From the NCBI GenBank assembly GCA_029706075.1, contig JAINUG010000115.1:310001-374000 (forward strand): a stretch of DNA of 64,000 nt, read 5' to 3'. Each line of letters opens with the position of its first letter. Positions within the stretch are counted from its first letter, which is position 1. The notes beneath the pieces are model-generated. The model had not been told where the DNA came from. It saw only the letters and a list, made by a program, of their open reading frames with translations, and ran no database searches. The translations under genes and the position numbers were made by a program. Below, one piece after another: positions 33,756 through 47,850 of the stretch. Source of the DNA: Aldrovandia affinis (lineage: Eukaryota > Chordata > Actinopteri > Notacanthiformes > Halosauridae).

Positions 33756-36130
33756 CTACATTATGGACATTTTCATTGTCCCACGCAGCAATAAGTTGAT
33801 ATAATTGTTAGTTGTTGAATCAGGACATCGCTTTGTTCACATCCCAGCATGGCTTAAATATATCTTGTTTGCAGTATTGTCACTCTTGGTGATTAGGAGT
33901 CTGTTATTGTTGTATAACTGCTCTCTTTTTTCATCCATTACTTGTTATAGCAGTTTCTGCGGCCATTGTCTCTCCCTAATGCACTCGGTGACAGTTCTGT
34001 TGCGAGAAGCGCTATATTACAGTGAGTAACATTGGATTTAATGATTGCGAAATTTGTGATTTCCGCATTTGGTTGTACAAGGTATTTGAGCAGAATGTCT
34101 CAGGAAATTCAGCAGATTAATATTTAATTGTGTTCCTCTAGTCATCAGTTTCACACCACCGCAGTGTTTCTGTAAATGGTGACATGCACAGTGATATTCC
34201 CTCAAAACTGCAAATCAACCACAACCCTCTGGTCAATGGTGCTCTGACCAAGGCATTCAAAAGGAAGCTGACTTAAGCCGAAAGAAGGAATTCAAGTCTG
34301 TCTATAATGGCATAAAACCAGTTCCTTCTACCTGTACAGGTCAATTATAGGATTTTAATAACCTCCTCGTGGAACTCTCTGAACCAATAGAATGGAGAAT
34401 TCAGCAAAGCCTTGGTATAGTACGAATCAGCCTGATGTCACAACAGTAAGCCAGCTTAGTTCCGGGTAGAAAAACAGAACAGAACACCTTCCACGGTCTC
34501 AGTTGACAGTATTGATCTCTCAGGTAGAGTGCTCAAAAATCGGGCACGTTGAGTTTCTCAGATGACTTTCCAAGAACATTAAATGTTATCAAGCTACAAT
34601 AAAATACATATTCAGCAATTTTGCGAGATTCCACGTGCTGTTTTTGCTTTTAATATAAGCTATACGTGGGTATGACAGTGTAGTTAGCTAGCTAGCTAAA
34701 CAATAAAACATCAATTTATATTTTTAGCTGTACATTCCACTGGCACTGGTTGCTGGCAACTGTACCAAAGGGGTTGAGTTTCCTCCCTCTTAGCTGTTTG
34801 ATCCAAGCTTGTCTCTGGACTGCTTTGCTTTTTGCTGAGGGGAATAAAAACGAAACAAAGCCCTCTCCTTTCTGAAATCTGGATGTACAACTACAAACAC
34901 AGCATTATTTCAGCATTTAACCAGTTAACAATGGTTCTGTGGACATCAAGCTAGCTAGCTATGTTCATTCGTATGCATTCCCGAGTTGCCAGTGCTGACA
35001 GGAAGAATGTTTTCTAACATTTTCTATTCCTCCTGTTGATCTCCAGAGGCTGGTAGACTATGCCACACCATATGGAGGCCATATTGCCCACACATGGTGG
35101 CCCAAGAACCTTTAAGTGACTTTGTCCAATTACTATGTTTCTCATTTTTCTTCACAACCTGTACACAGTTGTATCATGCGGCATGTTCCGTCCAGTTGTG
35201 AAGATGCTCATGGAATTAGTACCTCCAAACACGCCTGTAAGTATATGGCCAGTTATGGATGCTCAGATTTCATTGGAGACAAAGGAAAATAAGTTATTGT
35301 TGGCTTTTATGTCGGCCGCAGTTGGGATCTATTCCGTTCAATCAATTGAGGAAATTAATTCAAATTCAACTCATTAACTGAAAAATCCCCACGGAACACT
35401 ATTCTTGAATAGACCTGATTTGAAAGGGAATGGACACAAACTCCCTAATGGAATGGAAACCACAAATCCCTAATGGAAAAATAACATGAATCTAACATAT
35501 GAAATGTCCAAAAAGCATGTGACTAGCTGTGATGTAAATGTCACTACTTTTAGTAGTTATTTCTGCTTTTTAAAAATATAAAAACAGAAATAATTATTCT
35601 TTTATATAAAAAATGAAATTCAGTCTCAACAGGAATGTTTTAGTGTGTGTTTATTTTGACCTGATTTTTTTTTTTGGAACAAATTTACATTTTTATGAAC
35701 TATTTCTACTTTATTAGTATTTGTATTATTTGGTCTTGCAGTAGACAAACAATTTAGATTGTAAATGCTGCCACCGGAATAGCAAACGCAACAGCATGGG
35801 AAATTTGGTCACGAATATCATGTTTTTGACAGCTGTCATCAGTCACCACTGGCTACAAAAATAGACTAGTTTAATTTTGTGGTTATAAGAAGAAAATGGT
35901 ATTGAATTGAATAACCCCCTCGGTCAAAGATAGGGGGGGTTTAGGGGGGAAGGGGGGTTTCAGGCAGTGTGATAAATTAGGTACCTTCTGGATCGATATC
36001 GGCTTCTCTCTTCATAGCTCAAGATGGGATTTGTCAAAATAGGAACCCAAGCGAAGTCTATTGAGTTTGGTGTCTGAAGTTAGGCTGTAATTTCGAGTAA
36101 GGCAGAAGGCAATAGTGCCAAAAGGAAAAG
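33756..36130. other. Intergenic, no gene recognised
   Basis: AT-rich sequence with short TAGCTAGCTAGC runs at about 34686 and 34953. A CTCCAG acceptor-like site at 35046 precedes a short frame (RLVDYATPYGGHIAHTWWP) that I do not recognise; it may be a relic of a repeat. Nothing else supports a gene. Confidence 0.35.
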
Positions 36131-36161
36131 GTGTGTGTGTGTGTCTCTGTTTGTGTGTGCG

Positions 36162-36195
<34 letters not shown>
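36131..36195. repeat. Interrupted (GT)n microsatellite
   Basis: GT repeats with CT and GC interruptions. The longest pure run lies at about 36165-36195. Confidence 0.95.
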
Positions 36196-36196
<1 letters not shown>

Positions 36197-36387
36197 ATGC
36201 CTGCAACCTCAGACATTCATATTGGGCAATGGACAGGTAGTAGACGTATGACTGCACATTGCGATGAGATCATACCAGTTGAAGTTCCACCCTGAATTCT
36301 GATTTTTTTTACATGCTCACAATATTACAATTACAATTTTACAACAAGGAACTGAACAGAACGCACATATCAAACCCATCAATCCAT

Positions 36388-36606
36388 CCATGGGCTTATT
36401 CCTGGTCAGGGTCGCGGGGGGGCTGGAGCCTATCCACAGGGTACGGGCAATTTAGACTCTCCAATTAGCCTAACTGCATGTCTTTGGACTGTGGGAGGAA
36501 ACCGAGTACCCGGAGACCCACGCGGACACGGGAGAACATGCAAACTGAAGAAAGGCCCCCGGCCTGAATTCGAAGAGGCCTTTTTTTTACATGCTATCCA
36601 CTGCAC
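36388..36606 (-). mobile_element. tRNA-headed SINE with (ATGG)n tail, internally deleted copy
   Basis: Reverse-complement of the family at 9283 and 54170. The CCATCCATGGGCTTATTCCTGG end and the CCACTGCACCA A box are present, but about 100-150 bp between GGAGCCTATCC and GGGCAATTTAGAC is missing and the B box is destroyed. Flanks CATATCAAACCCAT and CATATTCAAACCCAT resemble a diverged target duplication, so this copy is older. Confidence 0.85.
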
Positions 36607-36967
36607 CATATTCAAACCCATTAATTAAACTGCATTTTTTTTAAAGACTTCTTCAAAATTGTTTTCTTGGCTCAGGTTCCTGCAGAACTCTGTTTAGGTT
36701 TATTAGTGGCATTCAATAAGCTGCTAATAATGGCATAGAAACAAGAAACCAATGACATCTGACCAAAATGATAATTATCATAATCACTTTGTTCCTTACT
36801 GTTGATGTGCCTCTCCACTAGTGCCGCCTGCCTGCGATGAAAATCATTAGAATCAGTGTAAATCTGGGTTGTTATATCCTGTCGAGAAATATGCCCGTTG
36901 TGCTGGATCAGAGAATGATCACCCGAGCAGAAGTATCATCCAGTGACTGAAACGACATGCACATGTG

Positions 36968-37112
36968 GTTCTGTGTGGCTCAGTAGGTAGAGCATGGCGC
37001 TGACAACGCTTAGGTTGTGGGTTGATTCCCATTGGGGCCACATATACTGAAAAATGTGTGCATTCATTACTGTAAGTCGCTTTGGATAAAAGCGTCTGCT
37101 AAATGGCATATA
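36968..37112 (+). mobile_element. tRNA-like SINE with AAAAGCGTCTGCTAAATG tail, copy 2
   Basis: It has TGTGTGGCTCAGTAGGTAGA (A-box region), GGTTGATTCCC (decayed B box) and the tail TTTGGATAAAAGCGTCTGCT. It belongs to the same family as 9926-10068 and 47851-47997. The B-box change makes it unlikely to be transcribed by pol III today. Confidence 0.85.
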
Positions 37113-40100
37113 TTATATTATATTATTTTAACACCCCCAGGTTTCCTTGTTCCTTTCTTAAACACTAACCCCAGTTTGGTATCACTTTATTGTATGGTAG
37201 GTTAATTACCCACTATTTACTAGGTAAGTATGAACAATAACACACATTAAAATAGTTAATGTAGCCTATGTTGGGTAGGCCTACATGAAATTGAATAATT
37301 TCAGGCAGAAGGAGGGTGGCAGTGGATAGGCTGTCATGCTTCAACTATTCATTTGCATTTTGGCTTAAAACTTTTAAGCATTTCTTATTTTCTAGCATTC
37401 ATTATTACATTTTTTATATATATATTTTTTGCTATGGTCATTTTGGTGTTGGGGAAATATTCTGGGTGTATTTGCCCCTGTTACACATAACATTTCTGAA
37501 ACAGAAATATATATATATACTATTTTAACTATGCTCCAAAATGTAACTATGCATCAGCATTAGGGATATTTACTTTCAAAGTGATATTCAGATATAATAC
37601 TATGCCACACATTTATATTTCAAATTATATTATATATAATAATGTATGCAGCGGTAAGTTTGAATCCAATACTTTATAGCTGCTGCATACATTATGACAC
37701 GGTTATGACATTTGTCATGGACTGTAATTTGTTGTCACAATTACAGAGACCGCGAGACTGATTACAAGGAATTATACAGAGCTGTTGTATGGTTTTATGG
37801 CATGTTGTTCAAATGAATTGTTACCCCAATTTTTTTCCCCAAGGTTTTATTCTAAAAGGGACCCCTATGTGGCAGCCTCTGGCTGTCATAATTCTCTGCC
37901 GTCAGGTGAATTGTGGGAGTGCAGGTGATAACTGAGGTGGAACCAAAACTAAGCGTCCTCCGTAGCCAATGAGGGCGGAGGTTTTTCCATGCCTAGATCG
38001 ACAGAGACGGCTGAGTCGTGAGCCGGGATTATGGTCTGACCTTGAAAGACTGAGAGGGCCTCCTTATGTTTCATGCATACTCATCCTGCCAGTCCCCCAG
38101 GTTGTTTGGCCTGATCGCAATCAAGTTGTTCCCACCCCATTGGCCTTTCCTCCTTTTGATGGTAGACTCATAGTATAGTCTGCGTTGCTTGGTGATATTC
38201 CCTTAGAACAAATAAGGGGGGACAACTCTGGACTGCCTTCCCCCCCTCCTCTCTCTCTCTCTCTCTCCCCCAACTTTCTGCATACTAATCTGGAGAAGTC
38301 TTAATTAAAATGTCAAGGTAGCGTGATGTCCCATTAAGGCCTTCTCCCACGCCTTTTCTTTGTCTGATCCTCCCCCGAGACCTATTAAGCCCTGGCGAAA
38401 ATGATTGAAGTTCAAAGAGGTGAAACCGAAGGTTACAACTCCCGGCTTCTTCGGCACGCCGTCCCCGCACCGTCCCCTGACCTTTAAGAGGCAGGCGTCC
38501 CCCTTAATATGCTTGCATTCCTAACGAGGGGGTTAACGTTTCTCTGACGGCCTATCTGCTGGGTAGGGCTGGCTCCCGGCCTCCCTCTCTCTGCCTCAAG
38601 AGTATTCACCCTCCCTTACTCACTCCTCCTCTCTCTCTCTCTGCCTCCCTCCCTCTCACTTGTTGTCTATCTACTCTTTGCTGGGGAAAGGTTATTTGGA
38701 AGGACAGGGTGTAGAGTGTGTTCTTCACCAATGAAAGGGTTCTCTTTTTTTTTGTCAGTGAGACTGTGGGAAGATTTTCCACCACATCCCGATGAGATTT
38801 TCATTCGACATACTTTAATTTCACTTTATAAATCACTACCGGTAGACGCATCCACGATGTATGAATAGTCAATATACGAGTGCGATGTTGGAATTCAAAA
38901 ACAGTCTCCTGTTAGCCTGATGTATTATTATTCTTATTATTATTCGTATTATTTATTAATATCAATATTATTGTTCCTCCAGAGGCTTCTGTAATCACCA
39001 CGAGGGGGAAAAATGATACAGCTCTCGATGCTGCTAAGCATACGCTGGACCATCCCTTCAAGGTAGACAAGAAGCGCCAACTCATTAGAGATTCGAAGCA
39101 CAGTGTGGGTCCCATGACAAATTCTTCCGCACCACAGACCTCTAAGCCCTCTAGCCGCTCTCTCGCCAGGCCCGGAGACCCACGCGGTCTCTCCTGACCC
39201 CTTCCGAGACAATTATCCGTGCGCCTTTCGTGTTCGACCCTGTCCCGGGTCAGTCTAGCGGGCCCAGGCCTCCGTTCTCGCCTAATGAAGGAGCGGGGAT
39301 AATCACCCAGGGTTGCATATTTCTCCCTGCTCAGTTAATCAGAGTGGATTGCCAGTCGCGGATCGAAGGGAAACGCACTCGTAAAAGCTTTACATTCGGA
39401 AAACCTAATGGGCTATTATTTTCTTCCCTCTTTTTTTCGGTAACGATCGGACCTCGGCGATGCGGATGCGCGTGATTATTGTAAAGGTGCGATGGAGCCG
39501 GAGCCAAGGTACCCGGCTGATCGATTTCACAGCGGGGGAGGTTAACGGAAGGAAGGAGCGAGGCCGTTTCTGCGATGGGGGGGGGGGTCTTCCTTTTTTT
39601 TCTTTTTTCTTTCCCCCATGTCGGCTTCTTCAGCAGAGAACTCGCTGAACTCACAGAGAACAAACTCACTCACTCACTCGCAAAGAGCTTTGCATATTTG
39701 CGGGGAGAGCGTCTCTTTTGAATTGGCGACTGGGCACAGTGCTAGGATTTGAGGGGTAATGTGCACTCCCTGCATTATTTCCTGGCCCGCTCTTAAAAAA
39801 CCCCAGAAAATACATAAATAGATAAGGAACAATGAGAAATTATTGGAAAGAAAGCTTTTGCTATTTTCAGCTCACAGAACATTGTTTTGCCTTTTTAAGC
39901 TATGGGGGAAAGCGTAATGAACGCAAACAGTATATTTTGAGGCTTCAACCCCAAAATGATGTACCCGGAAAATAAAAAAGTGAAAAGCGTCAAGGTTGAG
40001 AGGGACGGCCCAGCCGAGATGTCATGTTGACTTCCTGTCAACTTCCTGTTCCTGTCAGGCGGGGAGGGTGAAGCGAGTGAGCGCACCCCCCCCCTCCACC

Positions 40101-42263
40101 CAGCTGCGTTCCGCTCCGTCTCCCCCCACCACCGGCCCCATCATATTAAACACTGTCAGTGCCGCGACTGAGGAGATATCATAAGCTTTTTATTATTGAC
40201 TCTGAAAATATGATAATTTGGAAATCAAACGCTGCCTTCCAAGACGCCACCATCACTTTCAATTTGAGCAGCTCCCCTCCGCTTTAATAAACGCGATGCG
40301 ATAGCAGGAACTTCATAAGCTTCTCGAGTTTCTTCCCTCATTCTGGTATTTTTTTGTTTTTTAATTAGAACATTGTAATTGAGGTCTCTCACCTATTGCA
40401 CCTCGGTAAGAAAACTAAAACAAATTTAATTAAATGCGGTATCTCCTTTCACAAAGGAAATTGAATTATGTTTGAAGTGGGAAAGATTGTAAACTGACAA
40501 TATGTTTTCTTTATCAACTTTGCATGTCTGCATTTTCCCTCCTCTGCCATCCCACACTTGGAAATAATCCATGCCCTTAATTGTTTCAACTCTCTCTGCG
40601 GGCCTCCGTCTTTTCCCCCTTATTTTCTCATTAAGATTTTTTATCTAAAAATATGACCGTATTAAAAACTATTTTTCCGCCGTTTTAATTGTGACAGCGA
40701 GAGCGGGGTGATACTTGAATCGCATTGTTTTCCACCACAACCCTCGCCCTGCGAGAAAAGCAAAGGAAAAGGTGAGAAACGCGAGGAAACATGTCGATGA
40801 TCGTACAGTAGCGAGAAAAGTGCTATTTTTTAACGATCTTTCAGAGTCGTCCTTCGTTCCAGGCATGGCTTGTGTGGCCTGGTCCGTGTGCCGGTTGTAT
40901 AAATGAGACTAAAGCAGAAATTCAACTCTAAAATTCTCTTCCGCAGTGTCAGTATCAATGTGTTGACAAAACAAATCACCGATATTGACAGCCGTTAATT
41001 ATCCGGTGTGAGGCGCAAGCTTAAAATGTGCCAAGCTCTCCCTGCCCAGTGCTGAGTTGGATCATTTTGGATTATGCCCTCCCCCCTTTCCCTGCATCTC
41101 TCCCCCTGGTCCCTAACAGAGGGTTTGGCATCGGCTGCCCCCGCCCCTACCCTGCCAGGTTTAAACATGCCTCCAGCGGGGAGTGGTTTAGCCCAGGTTT
41201 CACACCCACCAAGAATACAACTAAGGATAATAATCACGTTTCGTTTGTGAAATGGCTCTAACCTCGGAGCTCGGGGCCTGTTAGGAGCGCGGTTCGATCT
41301 TTTGGATCGTGGGGAAAAAAAATCAATGTGTGAGTCTCATTTTATTTTGGCCCTTTCGCGAGATTCATAGTCCCACAAACACAAGGAATTTGCGCCAATT
41401 TCTGCGCAATGAGAGGACCCCTCCCTCCCCTTCACCCTTGGTTTTTGTTACAACGATGAACATAAGAAAGCAGCACATTCGCACAAGCCGAAATTGGTCT
41501 CGCCTTGCATCGTCCGTGTCCCGTCCGCGCCCGCCCGTCCTTCCAGGTGTCCAGCCAGCGTCCGAGTCCCTCCGCTTTCGAGGGAGTCTCTCTGGCCTGC
41601 TTAGCATTCCAGGGTTAACTCCCTCTCTGGCCACTGACACTGTGTTCTCAGGGATCTTGGCACAATCTATAATTTAACAAGGCTCCGGTCATAGTCAATC
41701 AGAACCCCATGTCTCTCTCTCGGTTATTTCCAAAGCGCCTCCACCCCTCAATCTATCTCCCAAGACTAAATGAGTGAGCAACCACCAAGGGTCTGATCTC
41801 TCGGGAACCCTTTTACTCGATAAGAAAATCTTTTTTTTTTTTTTTTTTTTTCGTTATTGCTATTTTCGAGCATGTGCACAGGTGAGTCGGGGGATGGGGG
41901 TCGCTGGCTTTGTACAGGAAAGCCCATGCGATGTGGGGCACTGCGATAGGCAGCGATTGTCCGTAATGCCTTCGCCAGGGCTCCCCGGAGTGTCGCGGGC
42001 TGATAATGGCGCTCGCCTCCGCGGTCTCTTATCAATCTCTGGACGCCACAACGGACACTCTCCGATGGAACGACCCTCGGGGGTTCAGGGGGCCAAAGGT
42101 GTCAGCCGCGACGAAGCCCGCGCGACGTTACAGCAGAACCAGTGGCTTTTGGGTAACGGCTCATGAACGGGAAGTCAACAGCTGCAGTTTCCTCATTTCA
42201 AATAATAACAATGCCATTACAGTAACATGAATAGAGGGATAATATATACTTCAAATTTATACA

Positions 42264-42265
<2 letters not shown>
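37113..42265. other. Gene-free region with several CpG-containing candidate regulatory blocks
   Basis: No exon, RNA gene or transposon recognised. Blocks at about 37840-38560, 39100-39580, 39990-40310, 41240-41640 and 41880-42180 are balanced to GC-rich, keep CpGs and contain TAAT-type cores, separated by AT-rich spacers. The block at 40020-40060 has three CTTCCTGT/TTCCTGT words in a row, resembling ETS cores. A T21 tract lies at 41831-41851. Overlapping frames on both strands here are composition artefacts. Confidence 0.35.

Positions 42266-42301
<36 letters not shown>
42266..42301. repeat. (TA)n microsatellite flanked by a short direct repeat
   Basis: A TA run of about 36 bp. The word ATACTTCAAATTTAT occurs on both sides (about 42246 and 42324), suggesting a local duplication. 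Confidence 0.9.
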
Positions 42302-42304
<3 letters not shown>

Positions 42305-45300
42305 TAAATACAATACAGTTTATACTTCAAATTTATCATGAAACATGATAACGAGGGATCTTTTCCTTTTTTCAGAGAGAAAATAAAGGATGGAAAAATG
42401 AGTGAGGGAAGCTGCGGAGAGCTAATGGATCAAAATTACCCCCGCGTCAGAAAGTTTTGATGAGAGTTGACGAGATTGCTTCTTTTTCATCTCAATATCA
42501 AAAGCAGACAGAGAAATCCATCTGTAGCGCGGGGCATTGTCAGCGCGTTACAATTTACACTGATTCCACTTTTCAGCGTTTCCTGTGTTTGATGGCGTGA
42601 TAAATTAATCTTTTTCCGTGCCACTGCGCCGATTCGTTTAAAAGAATATATTAAAAGGAGTCGGAGGCGCTTTTTTTCCCCCTCTCTCTCGGAGTAAACA
42701 TTTTTTTATCTCCCCCAGTCACCATGACAAATCATATTCTTCAAAGATGAAGGAGGGAAAATGAGGGCAGGACGGAAAGAGGAGGCAGGACGGGGAAAAA
42801 AGGCATTTTGGACGGGAGCGTGCCGTTTGACTGCCGTTTGACTGAGTGTCAAAAAAAAAAAAAAAAAAAAAGAAAAACCTCCGCGCGTCCTTCTGAGGCT
42901 GGCAAGGCAAAGTTGGGGGCGAGCTGCACCAGGCGTGACGGAATGAAGGGACGAAAATAGCACCCCACGATAAACGTGGACATGGGCTACACGTGTATAC
43001 GTGGCCGGGCGGTTCCCACACGTGCGTCTGTCGCGTCGCTGAAACAGGTTTCAGTTTTTTGACAGGCGTAATGGACGCTAGTTGCGTTGAAGGTTGATGG
43101 GACCGGCTGTGCTCACTTTTGACCTCGTCAGTCGCATATTTCACTTCCTCTTGCTTGCAAACAAACAGCGCAGCGTTAGTCAGCGGGGCTGTAACCGCTG
43201 TTAGAACAAGAACTTCGACAAGTTGATTGTGGGAGAGCCCACAAATTTACGACATGATTTAAATTATCGCAAAGTGGCGAGGCTGCCTTCAGAGAGGGAC
43301 TGCCCGCATTCAGATCGGGTAAGCGAGCGACAGTGGGTTCTGAGTCTTTCTGGGTTTGTGCATGTATTTCCCTTTTTAATATTTTTGTGCCAAATAAAGT
43401 GATAAAATAGAGCTCTGGAGCTGAAGCGGGTGCACTCACATGAGAGCCAGCTCCCACACCACAGCCCGTACAGGAGAGGCAGTGCCAATCCAAGGAGAAG
43501 TGCTTATTTCACTGGTGACAGCTGTGGACCACTGGGGAGGTTCGTTGGGTGGAACTAATGCAGTGGTGGCGTGAGGAGCCATAGCTGGTGGTACGAGGCC
43601 ACACCGGGTGGTACAAAGCCAAACGTGCACCACCGCTGCAGACTCCCGGTCAGAGTTGGCTAACGTCATATAGCCCAGACCCAAACCTGTGATCATTCAC
43701 TGGTTTCACTTCCTGTATTTTCTGCCGTGTGAGATCGTCCAGTGAGGAATTTTTATATGCCATCTATCTTGTTGACTTGCAGGCCTGGGTTAGCCGCACG
43801 AGCCATTAGGATGGTGGGTGTGGGTGGTTTTACTCGAAAAGTCGCCTGGGTGAAGCCTATCCACCCACCCTGCACTCACAGTAAGTGCCTTTGCTTGACA
43901 GAGCCAAACTACCGTCCTCTTTACACGATAAGCTGACATCATTAACAGAAGGAGGATGAAACCTTTGCACTGGAAATCTAAACCCCACAGCTGCAATTCA
44001 TGGGGGCCCAGCCCCTAAATGTGCCTCTTCCAGCGCCTTGCATGTATTATCGCTGTTTAGGGAAATGCGGCGGACGCATGAAGGGAGCGCATCAGTCGAG
44101 CGGATGGTCCGGTGTTATTTGTCATTCCCAGAACGGCGCAGGGTAAATCCTCAATCCTAATTATGTGAGCGAATATGAATATGAATGAACGCAGATCAGA
44201 GGAGAAGGGGATCTGAATGCTCATCCCATCAACAGTCAGCCTCAGCAATCAGGAGTGATTTGTCTTGCCTTCACTCTCCATGCCACTCTTCTTTGTTTAC
44301 GCATTGCCTGATCGTTACGCGCAATGCTACTTTTTCCATCACCCTGCGTACAGTGCAAACGTGTGAGAAAACGCACTCGATTAAACCACGGCATTGCTAT
44401 AAACAGAGCCACCTCTTCTCTGACTCTTCAATTAGGACAGATACATTTGTCCGTTGTAGAGAAATAGGTTATAAGTCGCGGCCATTTCATATGCCGCAAC
44501 GTGATAGTTTACTGCTGAGAATCAAGGATATCATATCATCAGCAGCAAAATGGATTCCACCGGATTATCTCACTTTGGCATCGATAAAACATTGATCTCC
44601 AGACACTTATACTTTCACCTACAGCTGTTTTCCCTCAATCAGCGAGATTTGTGCATAGCAACTGTAGAGCTCATGGGGAGGGAGTAGCCAGGGCCCCAAC
44701 GTGGCTCTGATCAGTCGGAACTCGCAATGGGATCTAGCCGAAACGGTCTCCGCAGAATCGCTCCCCCGCCGCGTAGCTCAGAAACATTATTCACTCGCTT
44801 TCTCTCTCTTCATAAAAGGGCCCTTTTTAAAGAAGGGAATGTATGAGATCAATCTTCTTTACTGGGGTATAAAAATAAGAGTATTAAGCTCACCCTCCCC
44901 AACCCCCAAACCCCATTTTCCTGGCCACTATTTATGGTAAAGAGAACCCCCTCCCCCCACCCCCAGGGACCCCAATATATGTTTTGAGTGACAGGGTTTA
45001 GCGATAAGCCGATTGTGACTTCCTTTCAATAACCTTGAGTGCCAGGTCAACCTTGCAGAAATGACCATAAAGAATATATATGTGAACGTCAGGGCGGGTA
45101 ACGTAAAGCGCCCGTCTTCTTAAACGGTATTATTTTTCTTCTCGCTCGCATCCCTTTACGCCTCGTACCTCGCCCCTCTTCTGGAAAATCTTCCCCTCGT
45201 TCTCTTGTTTTCCCCCGTCCCCCATCCCCCCTCCTCTTTTTTTTCATCTTTATTCAAATATAAATTGAGCGCTCTTAAAAGGCAATCGTCCACAGAGTGG

Positions 45301-47850
45301 TAGAGACACTATTTCACACTCAGCAAACGCGGTGGGCCGGGGGCCCATGGAACACATATATCGGCGAGGCGGGCGCGGGGAAGGGGGAGATTTACGGGCG
45401 GAAGGGGGGAGTTACGAGCGTGCTCTCCTGGCGCGGCGAGGGAGCCGGGGCGCCGACGCGTGCTCCGTGGAATTCCCGAGGAACGCTTTATGGGCGAAGT
45501 TCCATTTATCTGGGCTCTTATGTGATTTAGCACATCATGCATTGTGTTCCCAAGCAGCTATTTTGCATGTTTCACATTTGTCTAGCTCCTCCTCGTTGTC
45601 TTCCTGTCCTGTGGAGATGACTGCGAGAGAAGTGTCATTTGTGACCGCTGCGTTTTTTTAAATGGGAGTTGTTGAATAAAGTCTCCTTCTTAGGAGTTTT
45701 TCCTGATGTTCAGCGGTATGCAAGTTTTTTGTTGAATGTGTACGCATAATATTTTTCGAATTACGCAACCCTATAAGCTTGATTGGTACACAGCACAATA
45801 TTTTCTTGGGAAAATGGGACAATGGGGTTATTTGAGTCATTCCGTTGTCCTGTAATTAATGTCATCCAATGAATTCTGTAGGATTAAAAATCGAATTGAG
45901 CTAGAACAAACGTGCTGACCTAACCCTCAAGACTAGCAACATGACACTGGTAATATGCAACAAATATGTACAAGTTTGTCACAAATTATACATAGCCTGC
46001 ATCAAAATTGTTCCATGAAACCAGCTATCGCAGGATTATGTCAAATTTGCATCTGGTACATCAGTTTTGGGAGGTCCAAGCCTAATTTGTGGAGGAGCCT
46101 AGGCAGTGCAGAGCTGCGTTATAAGAGCGCATCCATTCAACAGAGCTTGGCAAGCTTTGTCTTCCATAAGAAATTCTGAGAAAGCTCATCGCTTGTAATC
46201 CCTCCATTTTCTCACATGACTGTAATTTCACTGACAGGAGTGCTACATTCATCTAATCTCCAAGCCCCCAATGGCACACTAAAAGTAAATACTCCGCCAG
46301 CCTCCAACACACCATTTCCAGATAATTAGGGTTTTTTTTCCATAGGCATGGTGCTTTTATGCGATTATGGGCTTGTTAAAAGTAACATGCTTCTGCTTTG
46401 GCTGCATAATTCTGTCAGTAGTGGCAGACGTTCCTGTGGCACCGATGGGCCCCCGCTCACACGATTTTTAGCTCCTCATTAAAAAAACGTGAGCGTGCAC
46501 GGCCTGGCGGCGGCTTGCCTTGGGAAGCAGGGCCCCCCCGTACGTACACGCGGGCCCCTGCTGGAGCCCGGCACCCAGGAGCACTGGCTGGGCAACATTA
46601 GAGAGCTGGAGGAGTGGGGCGGGGGGGGACAGGGATTAACCAGGAACGGCTTGCGATGAATCTGGAGGGAAAGCCATCGGAGACTGGACGGAGATGAAGG
46701 TACTTTCCTCGGCAGATGGGGAGAGAAAAGGAATGTTGTTTTTACCCCCCCACCACTTAAACTCGGCGATACGGGTTCGCTGTGGTCTGCTTCCGTGGAA
46801 GATGGGGGGAAAAAGGGGGGGAAAGAAAGATAAAAGGGGGAAATGTCATTTCTTCTTATTTTCCAGAGGAAGAGGCTCAAATGATTTGACTTTGCGACTG
46901 CCAATTACCCATTGAAGACGAGCAACTCAGCCCATAGGCAGCCCGTATGCTTTAGGAAAAGGTTTCATGCAGAGCCACTGTAGCAGCTGCACAGCCCTCC
47001 AGCTACTTCCTGCCTAAATGGTGAACATTAGAAGGGCCTGAACACAGTTAGCATTTAGTTGAGAGACCTTCTTTGAAAACCAGGTTGCCGCTAGATGTCT
47101 TATTGATGGCATGACTGGGGGCAGAGTTTCCCTCTCTTCCAATGACGGGGACGCTGTGTCCTGTCCTTCTGAAGAGAGGTTAAGTCTTGCCTTACTGTGG
47201 TGGTCAAAGACTATGGTGCTTTTCACAAAGAGCGGGACATACCCCCAGTGTCATTCTCCCAGTCTGGTTCTCTCCAATGTCACCATATAATAACCCCACG
47301 TTATATAATGACATTGGGCACAGAAATCCTTGTTTCTCGACCTCAACTGATGTGCAGGGATTCTGTCGCAGAGTGACCGCTCTTCTAAGCATAGGTGGGT
47401 GCGAGACGTTGGCGGCGGTTATGAGTTATCACCCCCCGCTGTAATAGATGTCCTTGAAAATGATGAAAAGTCGCTATAAAAGTGAAAAGATAATCAATCC
47501 AATGCGGTAACTTCACCGTCTGAATTCAATGCATAAATTAAAGTCCCAATTCTAAATTGAACAAATAGCGTTGACGCTGGAGGTGCTAGCGGTTGAAGTC
47601 GTCATCCTCTTTTCGGTTAACATCCATTACAGCTGTAATGAGGGATTATATTGCTGAAAACACGTGCATGAATCGCAGCGCGGGCTGTGGCCACTGTACC
47701 GAAAGGTTCTGTGTAGATTCAGTGCAAAACAAAGGGATGAAGACGAGTGTGTACTATTAACCTATTTGATGAGACTCATTTTGTACTGCATACCTGTACT
47801 TCTCTGGTACTCCAGCCCCAGAAATTGGACCGCAGGTTGACATAACATAA
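42302..47850. other. Gene-free region, candidate regulatory blocks and a CpG-rich patch
   Basis: No gene recognised. An A21 tract lies at 42851-42871. Candidate conserved blocks by texture are 42400-42640, 43980-44220, 44700-45060 and 46000-46460. The patch 45330-45500 is strongly CpG-rich (GGCGAGGCGGGCGCGGGG) and could be a CpG island without a visible gene. Open frames of 130-141 codons here (44185, 46479) lack domains or splice support. Confidence 0.35.

Noticed and set aside
36968..37112. tRNA gene (GGCTCAGTAGG head, plus strand; similar at 9926 and 47851)
   Set aside because: The body lacks a cloverleaf and CCA-proximal acceptor pairing, and the same tail occurs in three copies, so these are tRNA-derived SINEs.
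46479..46904. 141-codon antisense open frame
   Set aside because: It crosses purine/pyrimidine-biased sequence, has no domain, and no splice or start context supports it.
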